In this document: positions 47,683 through 59,829 of the stretch, piece after piece
How positions within the stretch are numbered: position 1 is the first letter of the stretch
Layout of the letters: each line of letters opens with the position of its first letter
Origin: Typha latifolia
Taxonomy: Eukaryota > Streptophyta > Magnoliopsida > Poales > Typhaceae
Assembly: GCA_019914945.1 (NCBI GenBank)
Contig: CM034111.1
Location: 62,001 to 126,000, forward strand
DNA length: 64,000 nt
Direction: 5' to 3'
The notes under the pieces: generated by a model
Databases searched by the model: none
Seen by the model: the letters and a program-made list of their open reading frames with translations, nothing else
What the model was told of the DNA's origin: nothing
Position numbers and translations under genes: made by a program

Positions 47683-50600
47683 CAACGCCTGTCCGTAACT
47701 TCGTGCGTCGAGGTGTTGTTGTCTGGCGTGGTGTTTTGATTTCGGTTTCGTGCATTCGTTTAGTGTTACTGGTAACATCTGATGGCTTTGGTTTTTGTTG
47801 TGGTTTCATTGAATGTTTGATTAGGTTGCTGGGGTTATTGAATATAGATTAATTTGTATTGCACATGCATGTCGTCTGCTAGCGTTACTGTAGTCAGATT
47901 GAGTGGAAAGTGTCATCTTCTCCCACTAGTCTCCGAAGAGAAAACTTTGTTTAAAAATTGTGCCAAATTCCATCTTTTATCAAGTTGGAGTTAAAATAAA
48001 GAATTTTATGTCGTGATGTAAACGGTGACAGGGAAGTAATCAAGATGATTTACTTGTTATTTTTCATGCATCTGCTGTGCTAAAGAGGCCCGATCGAACT
48101 ATCACAATATATGTGCTTAATTAAATTTCCTTCACAGGTCATCGATGCAAATAGCTAGCTGTGCCATAATACTTGTCGCTGGACGGGTTGAAAACATGAA
48201 GTCGTATGCACAAAGAAAATTACAAAAGCTATGCTTTCCTTTAGCCTTTAGGTGTGTATCCTAATGTTCTTTAATATATTATTAGGACCACGTTCACTTT
48301 TCCCTCCATCTTCTTATTCTCTCTCTCTCTCGAGATTGCCGAAGGTCGTGATTATATCATGCTGATGCTGGCAAGCAAATTAATTAAACTCGAGTGCAAA
48401 TTAAAAAGAATAACGTTAAGCTGAGGCAAAGAACAAAGTAGAAGAGAACCTCACGATTTCAGCATTGGTACGCATGCATGCTTGAATAATTCTTTATAAC
48501 CTCTGCTGCTGTTAGGAATGCAGAAAATTCTTGCAGAGGATCTACTTTCCAGAGTGGATTTAGCAGCTAGGTCCCACGCCGCCGTTCTTTTTTCTTCTCG
48601 TATCCTTGTCCTTGTCCTTAATTATTTTTGGTCGGTTGAAGGAGCTAGAGATCCATCCAAGAAATCTCCGATTGTCCTACTTGGAAGAGCCGTCGCCCGT
48701 CGGCGAGTATTCAAGTTGTTTTCGTGACGCAGTCCTAGTAAAGAATATTAATTCACTTGGGAAGACATTAACGTAACCTGACTGACATACGTAGAAAGGA
48801 ATACAATGTAAATAAAGCAGAGGTCTATCTGTAAAATGAGCAGTCCCGTTAAAAGCTCTGCAGATAGCTAGCTCAGTTTGACCACTAACGAGGTGGCAAT
48901 TTGCAAAAGAAACCATAACACACTAACAGGCAGCTGATATTCCTAACTAAATAGATACGGTGGGCTAGTGGACTGGGACAAGGCCCAGCCCAAACAACTG
49001 ATGCCAAATTCGTTGTTCAACTACTTCCTCATACACCGGAAAGTATCCTCCGATCTATAGAGAGAAGAATGCAGAGATCTCTGGCATTGGATATCGAGTT
49101 CCATGGTGCACCCATCAAAGACTACAACTGATGGGAACTGGGAAATTGAGATGGCAGATTTGAAAAGAGTCTTTTTTTTTAATTTTTAATGGAAACAGTC
49201 TTTTTTAAATTTTGGAAAAGTCTCTTTTTTTTAAAAAAAGAAAAAAGAAAAAAAAAGAGAGATCTCTAGCATTGGATATCTCTTCATGAAAAAGTCTTTT
49301 TTTTTTATATTCTCAGACAGTCTCCGGTGAGAGTCGTGAGACCTTTATCGCGAGACACGTGCTTAAAAATGTTTTAAGGGGAAACCCATTTGTTTTTTTA
49401 ATCCTTGGATGCTTTCTTTTTTTTGTTTTTATTGTATTTTTTGTCTTCTTTCTCGGGCTTATGAAAGTAGTATTTGTTAAAATATTAAAAAAATATATTA
49501 TTTTTAACGACTTAAATTTTTAGAATAATTGATAAGTTGACATAGTATTAATTTATCAATTACCCTAAAAATTTAAGAACATTTATTTATTTTTTTTTAA
49601 CTTTTGAACTGAAATGCTTTGATGGATCCAAAATAGTTTAATATTTTTAATCTTAGATGTGTATGACAGGATTTTAACCCATGCCTATGACTTAATATTA
49701 TGTTAACTCATAAATTATTTAAAAAATTTAAACTATTAGAGAACGATTAAATTTTATATTTTATATTTTATATTTTAACAGCATTTTAATTTAGAGGCTA
49801 TTTAACTCGGAGCGGAAGACACATCCACATGACAAGTTTATGCTTCGTGTGTTAGCTAGCTTCAACTAGGAGCGGAAAGGCGAGGGCAGTAATAAATCTC
49901 AGTGGAGGTTGTCTATATTTGTTTCTTGCAGTTTCTCGGTAAGGAAATGCAAACGAGAACGCGCATATACTGATAAATTTTCGTCATCAAGCAGATTTGC
50001 AGATTGGCTTATAATTTTCTTCTAGGAAGCGATAATAGAAGTATGTGTCATTATTTTCCTCATACAGGACCCTCCCTTTCTCTGAGGGAAAGTTCGATGC
50101 TTAAGATGCATTATTTGATTTCTCTGTACTCTGGTTTTGCATAACTTACTGTTGGGAATTTAGGAAGAGCTGCTTTGTGTTCTTGTATACTCTCAATTAG
50201 ATAGATATGCATGCTGATTCTTACTCTGCGAAATGCATTCCTTCATACTGTGGCCTATCATGGTGGAATTCAAAATCATAATTTGGGATGTCTTCAGATT
50301 CTTCTTTGATGCATAAATATATAATTTTGAAGGTCCAATTGATTTGAATAAACATGAATTTGTGATATAGAATTAGTGGTAGCACTACAGACTGTTTGAT
50401 GTAATTTTCAGAAGATTTTTGCAAATATTCCATCTGTAATTTCTTGGAAAAGAAAAAGACAACGAAAACCAAGTTACTGATGCACAGACCATGCTCGTGA
50501 AATTTGCTGTATATGCTCTCGGTTTTCTTCCAAGTAGTAAAATAGCCCGGGTTTAGTCTTGCCACAACGTTTCCTCGTATTAGGGTTCATACTTCTTGCA

Positions 50601-50814
50601 AATAACTGATGATAATACAGGAAGACGGCCAGAGTTATTTCAACAAGACCTAATTATTGATGTGATTGCTCTTTCTTGTTTATGTCGATGAGGGCCCTGA
50701 TACATGCTTCTGAAATTTTATACTTTTAATTTCAATAGTTCTGTACGTGAAAGTATTTGATATGATATTTCTTGACAGAAAAAGGAGGAAAGCTGGGTGA
50801 TAAAGATATATGAT
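47683..50814. other. Intergenic region with LTR-derived fragments, PILS upstream
   Basis: The 3' flank of the glycine-rich gene is followed by AT-rich DNA with poly(T) and poly(A) tracts near 49170-49310, then a degenerate miniature LTR element (about 49505-49780). The segment from about 49900 to 50814 is the promoter and leader of PILS, probably with a leader intron. No other gene was recognised. Confidence 0.5.
49505..49780 (-). mobile_element. Degenerate miniature LTR (SMART-like) element
   Basis: The right end (49701-49780) is LTR-like, starting TGTTAACTCA and ending TTTTAACA. The internal part around 49600-49690 matches that of the element at 53890-54175 in order (TGAACTGAAATGCTTTGATGG, then GTATGACAGGATTT). 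The left end is disturbed: LTR-like sequence appears there in both orientations, forming a 25-bp inverted repeat at 49511-49535 and 49553-49577. No target duplication was found. Confidence 0.6.
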
Positions 50815-53800
50815 ATGGGTTTCCTGGAGCTCTTTGTTACTGCATCAGTACCAGTTCTGAATGTGCTTCTGTTGACTGGCGTTGGATCATTTCTTGCAAC
50901 AGGTCACGTTGGTATTCTAGGAGAGGATGCAAGGAGGCATCTAAATAATGTGAGCTCTGTATAATTGGAAATTACATTGTTTCTGTTTGTTACATCCAGA
51001 TTTAGGTTTTACTACATGTAAGAAGTTGGGAAAACATCAATTTAAGTGTGATGATATCCTGAAATGAAGTATGGCAAGACCACTGGTCATTTTAGTCAAA
51101 CAGAATTTTATAGATCTCCTTTTAGTGAAATGAAAGGTAGGCTTTTCAAAAAAGAACCCACTTAATGCTGCTGCATTTTCTGCATAGCTGTTCCTTTACA
51201 TGAACTATAATGTGACAATTCCAGCTGCCGTGCAGTATTATTTCTCATGTTTACTTCTATAGAAAGGGACCATGTATCTGTTATGGTTATTAAGTGCTTC
51301 ATTAAGTATTTCTCTTTTAACTGACATTGTGCTGGTCTTTGTACAGATAGTGTTTTATGTTTTCAATCCGGCTCTCGTGTCAGGCAACTTAGCAAGCACG
51401 ATCACCATGGAGAGCATGGTTATGTTGTGAGTTTTTCTCAATCCATTCATTGCTACTTGTTTGACCTATTGAGTTATTCTCTTTTTGGATCTTTGGATTA
51501 TTTATGCCTCAAAAAATGAATTCAAGTCCTTACATTAAAAGCGCCTTCAGGCTTTCACTCAACAAAGAAGTCCTTACATTAAAAGATGATGTCATTCTCC
51601 TTCAGACTCTTTCTCCAATTTTTCTGTGCTCATATTCGTAGTGTTGATGTTGTACTATCCCAAAGCACACCAATTTCCTTCCAAAGTTAATGTTGATGTT
51701 TACTGAATTGCTCTTCCAATGCTGGTAGCCCACCGAGAATTGGTTGCGGTCTATCTATCAACACAAAAAAAAAAAAAAAAAAAGCTTGCCGAGAATCCAG
51801 AGACTTGAGAAACAATGTAATAGTTAGTTTCTTAATATCTGTTACTACCTGGACATTTACTGCTTCAACTTCATTATCACATTGGTATATTTCCTTGTTA
51901 TATATCTCAAGTCCATCCAGAATTTCTAATTTTAGTATGGAATAATGGAAGTTACTGTACGATCAGAGGGCACTATTATTAATAACAGCATAGCTGACCT
52001 TCTTCTGTCACTTTTTGGTCCATCTTATACATGCTTTGGTAATTTTTCTTTAGTTATCTATCAATTGGGACATTTTTAATTGAGAAACATTTCGTATTAA
52101 GTGCTACATTCTCATGATCTTCTTTATTCTAGAGAACTTCTGCTTGGTCATATAGAGAAATGAGAAAAGGTACTCATTCTTATTCTAACGTGCAGGTGGT
52201 TTATGCCGGTGAATATTCTTCTCACCTTTATTTTTGGTTCCATATTTGGATGGATCGTTATTCAGATCACCAGACCTCCTGCTCAGTTGAGGGGCCTCAT
52301 TGTGGGCTGTTGTGCAGCTGGTAATCAAGAACACATATTCAGTCTTTGTAATTTAGCATATAAGTGGTTAACCAAGCATGCATGAACACTTGAATGCATT
52401 TGGTTCTTCCGTCAAGGACTTAAGATGGGTGGTTTCCGCTAGGTACTTCTAGGTTCTCATTTCTACCCAGTGGAGACTACAAGGTCTTCTGTTTTCTCAT
52501 AAGAAGAAACCTTTCAATACTAAAATGTTAAATAAATGATGTTAATACTGATTTTGCAAGCAAATTCATTGTCAAGATCTTATGATACTTTTACTTGATT
52601 TGAGCTTTTCTTGCATTGAAATTGTGGTCATTACAAGCATCGGCTGCTTCTTTGTCTTGACTCTTGACTAATCATCTATTACAAATAAAAGATGCATACT
52701 CATTTTGCAACTAAAATCATTGTAGACAATTTATGATACATAGCAAGTAACGTATTCTACTGAAAAAAGATTCTATGACAAGATGGCTGCTTCCAAGATT
52801 CAAGTGTAACTTGCATTGGAGTTTTTCATTTTCTAGCCGATTGTAAGTTTCTATAACACAGTATACTATATTTGGTTCAACAGGTAATTTAGGCAATATC
52901 CTTCTTGTCATCATTCCTACTATCTGCAAAGAAAAAGGCAGTCCATTTGGAGCACCTGATGTCTGCCATCCGTATGGAATAGCATATGCTTCACTCTCCA
53001 TGGCTGTAAGTTTTTTCCTTGCTAATATATTTAGTGAGTTTCTGCAGTTGGTCTTACCAATGGATAGCATCCATCATGCAACATGTTTGTCTTAACTCTT
53101 TCCCTTTTTGAACTTTCTTATAACCAGAAAGTTGACATCTACCATTGTGGTTGTAACACCCACATAAGGTAATAGGATGTTCAGGGTTATTCCTGTCCCT
53201 GTTGGAAGTGACATCCCCTGGAATACATCTTGATCACGAGAAATTTAGAATATATCAATGTGTCTGTGTTTTTGTGTGTGTTTAGCATATGGTGCAGTGA
53301 ATAATACTGTATTGAAGATTTCATACCATTAATTTTCTGCATAACTTACTATGTATTATATCAATTTATTGAAATTACTATTTTTAGCTATAAGGAGACA
53401 ATTATTCTTATTTTTTGCCATCTTACTACTGCAGATAGGTGCAATATTCTTGTGGTCGATTGTTTACAATATAGTCCGTGTATCTTCAAACAGTATTGAA
53501 GAAACATCGAATTCCAGCAGTCACACTCAGATAGAAGGGCATCCAGAAGAAAGGACAACATTAATTTCAAGGAGTTTAACCTATGGTGAAAGTGATAATG
53601 ATTTTGCACTCCCTTTTTCTAAAGGCAGTCAATGTTTTGCGAGAAGAAAGGTTCTCACTACTCAGGTGTTGCATTACTTCTATTTCTGCACCTTACTTCT
53701 TAGATCAACATGATTGGTCTTTTTAAAAGAACGTGTATTTAAGTCTATTTCTGAATTTTCATACAAAGTTACTACAGTAACTAAAAGAATGTGATTTAAG

Positions 53801-56787
53801 TCATTGTCTCCTGCATTGACTTTAAGCTCCATGGATGAGACCAAAAACCCACCCTTTTCTAGAAATTGGGATATCATCGGGTAAATACTTGTTAATTCAC
53901 TAATTACTCTAAAAGTTTAAACTGTTAGAGAATGATAATTTTTATATTTTATATAACCTAATATTCTCCCCATCTCTCACTTCTGGACTGAAATATTTTG
54001 ATAGACCTAATAAGTGAATTTAATTTAAATAGGCGGAGTTTAATATCTTCAAGCAAAGATGAGCATGACAAGATTTGAACTCATAATCTCTAGTTCTGAT
54101 ACTATGTTAACTTATTAATTACTCTAAAAGGCTAAGTTGTTAAAAATTGATGATTTAAAATTTTATATTCTAACAATACTAAATAGTTATCTAACACTTA
54201 ATCATCTTTATTCTCAAATCTTTTGCATCTAAGTCATGAAAAAACTTTGTCGACCATCAAACTTGGTCAAATTCATGAAACTTCGACTACATAATGGAAA
54301 TGAGAATTTAAGTTGCTGTAAACTAAAAAGAGAAAATTCAGTCATTTTCTTGTTAAAGAGAAGTATTTGTTTGTCCTATTAGGAATTTCAAGGACAACCA
54401 GTTATGATGTCCTGTTGTACATACGTGAAGTTAGATTCTGTATAACTAAACTATATTTTGACACTTCTTTATCAAACACAATCTAATCTTTCTATCTTTT
54501 GAATACTAAACTTTTGTATTTAACTTAGTAATTTAATTGTATGTGTTGGATCATTTAGAACAATATCAGTTTTTTGAGCAAGAAGAACAGTGTGGCCCAG
54601 TACATGACAGTAAATAATGTAAAATTTCTTTAGTAAATGTTGTTGGTGTTGTCAATTGATTGCATATCTTGTTTTATTGATATATTTGACGGAAGCTTTA
54701 TCATATTTACAATTTTACATATGTTGGTGCACCGCACCCTTCTCTTTGACCATCTCTGTTATCTATTACAGGCTCGAATTTTGATGAGAGCAAGAAAATT
54801 AGTGTCCTCACTTTCTGAAGTAATTGACATGAAAAAGCTATTTGCACCTTCGACTGTAGGGGTGGTAAGCTTACTTTTAAAATTTAGTCAGTTAAATGCT
54901 GCTTCAATTGGTATTGAAATGCTATATTCATCATAGGCTTGTTATTAATGATTTGTTGGATATGTATGCTAGTTATTTACCATGTAAGGTCCTAATTTAT
55001 CAATTGTTAGTAATACACATTGTTGATTTGTTCAATATCACCATGCAATTCAGGAGATGGTCTTAAACTGGAACACAAGCTAGTGAGAAGGAACCTTCTT
55101 CTTTTTTTTTTCTTTAAAAAAAGCAAAAGATTTCGTTAATTAATCAGCCGTTGCAAAAGCCTCCTTGAAATCTGAGGCTACCATCTGCAAAAGGGAGGAA
55201 GAGGAGCCAGTCTAAGTACAACGAAAGCCTGGGAATGGCCTAAGGTTGCAAGTCAGTCAGACAGGTGATTGGCCTTGCGACAAATATGAGCAATTTTTAC
55301 ACTTTGGTATTTTCAGAGGCAGACATGAATATCAACAATAATAGACTGTAACATCCATTGTGAGAAGGAACTTTCTGACAAAACCAATGCAGCCTATTGA
55401 TGCAATATTCTTGCATAAATTATTTAGTAATTATTTACTTGAAAATTTGAAAACTTATGCTGATTATTTTAACCTTGTTTCCACTTTTACTTGGATATAT
55501 ATATATATATATATAGATATAGATATATAGATATATATATGTGTGTGTGTGTGGTTGGATCATTTTAATCTTGTATCCACTTTCATCTTATACCTGCTGA
55601 CATTTGTGATGTCTTCTGTAGATTGTTGGGTTTATTATTGGTGTAGTTACTCCAATCAGAAAAATAGTTTAGGCCCCAAAGTATCTCAAATTCTCATTTG
55701 TGATGTCTTGCTGTCAATATAAAAGGCTCACTGATGGACTGCCTATTCCTCTGTAGATTGTTGGGTTTATTATTGGTGTAGTTACTCCAATCAGAAAATT
55801 GATGATTGGGGATGGTGCTCCTCTTCGGGTTATTCAAGAAGCAGCTGCTATATTAGGGTATATTCCTCTTGCTTCATCCCTTCAACTTTTTTATACAACG
55901 GAACATGTTGTCATCTGTTCAACAGTCCTCACAATGCTTTCTTGCTCCCTATATTTAAATAAATAAGATTGTACATAATTTGACTTGTTTCTGTGCAGTA
56001 TGTCATGACCCAAAGTTTTAGTTTCTGATGAACTTACTCAGCTTATCCAGATTTAACTATGCATACAAAATTAGTTTACTTTCCTAAATTATTGAAGCAC
56101 GTGGCTCTGTCATCATTTTTTTCTTATGTGATCGTATGACTGCACATTCATATAGAGTTCTTGGTTAATCTGCTGCAGTCTTGTATAATTCTCCTATGCA
56201 GTGATGGAGCAATTCCAACTCTGACATTGATAATGGGAGGAAACCTCCTCAAAGGTAGTAAGTACTTCTATCAATAAAAAATCCTTCCCTGATGGGTTTT
56301 AAGGAGCATATTTTGTTTTGCTTAAATACAAATATATTTATAGTTATGCACTTTCAGGTTTACGAGGGTCAAGCATACGTCCCTCACTCATTATTGGAGT
56401 TGTAATAGTTCGGTATATCCTATTGCCTTTAGTAGGCATAATAATTGTTAAAGGGGCAGTCCATCTTGGCCTGGTGCATGCAGACCCTTTATACCAATTC
56501 ATTCTTTTGGTGCAGTATGCAGTTCCCCCTGCTATGAACATAGGTACTACCGTAAGACATAATTATTAAGTATTTCATTCACCATTGCTCGCCTGTTACT
56601 TTGCAATACGTTTTATCTCTCTCTTTTTTTTGAAATTATTTACGTGATGCAAATGACGACAGGAACAATTACTCAATTGTTTGGTGCTGGCGAAAATGAA
56701 TGCTCTGTTATTTTCCTGTGGACATATACTCTGGCTTCAGTCTCGCTTACACTATGGTCCACTTTTTTCATGTGGTCTCTGTCCTAG
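50815..56787 (+). CDS. PILS: PIN-LIKES (PILS) auxin transport facilitator
   Basis: PILS proteins sit in the endoplasmic reticulum membrane and limit nuclear auxin by intracellular sequestration. Ten coding exons were rebuilt in phase: 50815-50949, 51347-51426, 52196-52320, 52884-53005, 53435-53665, 54772-54864, 55757-55857, 56202-56254, 56358-56543 and 56663-56787. Total 416 residues. The N-terminal half has hydrophobic helices with VASVPVLNVLLLTGVGSFLA-like sequence, the NPALV block and the GNLGNILLVIIPTICKEKGSPFG motif. A hydrophilic loop (about 160-240) follows. The C-terminal half has GFIIGVVTPIRKLMIGDGAPL, GDGAIPTLTLIMGGNLLKG and the VQYAVPPAMNIGTITQLFGAGENECSV block typical of the family. 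Intron 5 carries a miniature LTR element, intron 6 a LINE fragment and a partial copy of exon 7. Which PILS number it corresponds to is not settled. Confidence 0.95.
53890..54175 (-). mobile_element. Miniature LTR retrotransposon (SMART/TRIM-like) with 5-bp target duplication
   Basis: A 286-bp element in PILS intron 5. Two related terminal repeats of about 70 bp (53890 to about 53958 and 54105-54175) both read TGTTAA...ACTCTAAAAG in the same direction. Next to the right repeat, on the minus strand, is a decayed initiator-tRNA primer-binding site (TAGTATCAGAACT against the canonical TGGTATCAGAGC). A purine-rich stretch (GAGAGATGGGGAGAA on the minus strand) sits before the other repeat, as a polypurine tract should. 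The pentamer ATACT stands immediately outside both ends (53885-53889 and 54176-54180). It has no coding capacity. Confidence 0.88.
55100..55359 (-). mobile_element. 5'-truncated LINE fragment with target duplication
   Basis: An insertion in PILS intron 6, oriented against the gene. It begins on the plus strand with a poly(T)-rich tract (the tail on the minus strand) and contains the end of a LINE RNase H region (KIAHICRKANHLSD, followed by a stop where tryptophan is usual, then LATLG) near 55245-55300. A 17-bp direct repeat with one mismatch flanks it (55083-55099 and 55360-55376, core GTGAGAAGGAAC). Confidence 0.85.
55601..55672 (+). repeat. Partial duplicate of PILS exon 7 with its acceptor
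   Basis: 49 identical bases at 55615-55663 and 55750-55798, covering the TCTGTAG acceptor and the first 42 bases of exon 7. A preceding 15-base segment, CATTTGTGATGTCTT, is also present twice (55601-55615 and 55695-55709). The copy runs into a stop at 55670-55672. Confidence 0.92.
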
Positions 56788-57482
56788 TAAGCATTTATAA
56801 GTGCAGAACAAAATTTTCTTTCAGCGGGCATTGGATCCCCTTCAGAAAGAAAGGCCAGTCAATTTGAAATATATTTATCTCCCACAACAATTCAGTTATT
56901 TATTAACATTTATTACTACTTTAGAAATTAAAAAAAAAAAAACCTAATGAAGTTGTATCTCCTTTTTCTTTTTCAGTTCATACCATTTTCCTTTAATTAA
57001 ATTTAGAAACAAAAAATTCATCACTTTATTAGGGGGTGGCTGAAACTGATTCATTCTCTCTGTCAGCAGTTTCACTCGTTCGTTCATATTTTTTCGTGTC
57101 ATTTGTGCTGCGATCAATCATAAAGTCGGCAGCTTTTGCTACACTAACTTACAACCTCTGATCGCAAGTAGATTTCAACTAAGTCAAGGAAATCTGAATC
57201 ACAATGACACGATGATTCCTGCCCTTTTCTTTCATTTCACAAAGTAGACACTACAAATCTTACATCGCCAATATATCACTAAGTAGGGTGCGCAGCATTC
57301 AACATGCTACCAGAATCCTTAGTGGAAAAACAATAGTCAGTTACCATCAACTACTCTCCGGCCTCCGGAGCTAGTTAGTAAATCTTCTCAAGATCATAAA
57401 ATGCTAGAGGAGAGCAACTCTCTTAACTGGAATAGCAGCCCACCAAGCCAAAAAGGAACAATAACAGAGACTGTTAACAGTT
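56788..57482. other. Convergent 3' flanks of PILS and CDKB2
   Basis: About 700 bp between two stop codons facing each other, enough for two 3' untranslated regions. No other feature was seen. Confidence 0.6.
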
Positions 57483-59142
<1,660 letters not shown>

Positions 59143-59829
59143 CTCTCTCTCTCTCTCTCTCGGTCTCGATGTAAACGGCAAGAAGAAAGAAGCAAAAGCG
59201 AAGAATTTGACGATGAAAAGGGGCTTCCCCTTTTATTGTGAGCGCCGATTGCCGTTAAGAGTTTCTTCAACGGCTCAAATTTGAAAGTTCGAATTTCGAA
59301 TCAACCACCAATGTCATACCATTACCATACTCGAATCAGTTGGGCCTCGGTAATTGGGACTGGTTTTTACCCATATCGTAGCCCATATAAGATAGGCGCC
59401 GTGTAACTTCCATGGAAGGCCGAGGTGGGCTATAACAAAAGGTAGGCCGAGGTTTCACTGGACTATCCATCCATTGAAGGCCCAAACACCTGACCATATC
59501 CATATTGATGTTTTGACTTCTTTACCCTTCCGAAGTGCCAATTATTCTGTACAATTTTCTGTGGCAATAATGTCTTTAGCTGTGGCAACTGGCATATATA
59601 CTAATATACCCACAAGTTGAAGTTGGATTATTATACCACGACGCAGGACGCAGTCCCGTGCGAGCGGCGCTCCCTCGCTAGTCCCCAAACCTCTCCGCTG
59701 CCGTCCATCACCCGAATCCAAATCTCTCGCTTTTTTCCTTTAATCTACTTTTCGGGCTTCCATTACCCACCAAAGCTTTCACGATAGTGTTGGTGTTTGC
59801 TGAAATTGATAGAGTTGAGCGAGAAAGTG
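59143..59829. promoter_or_regulatory. Divergent promoter region between CDKB2 and PRS4
   Basis: 687 bp separate the two start codons, so both promoters lie here. A CT run (59144-59161) forms the CDKB2 leader. Two AACGG cores lie on its far side. Confidence 0.6.
59252..59273 (-). promoter_or_regulatory. Paired MSA-like (AACGG) elements upstream of CDKB2
   Basis: CCGTT at 59252-59256 and AACGG at 59269-59273 form an inverted pair; the second lies in TTCAACGGCTC, close to the mitosis-specific activator consensus bound by three-repeat MYB factors in G2/M promoters. Known B-type CDK and cyclin promoters carry such sites; function here is inferred. Confidence 0.5.
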
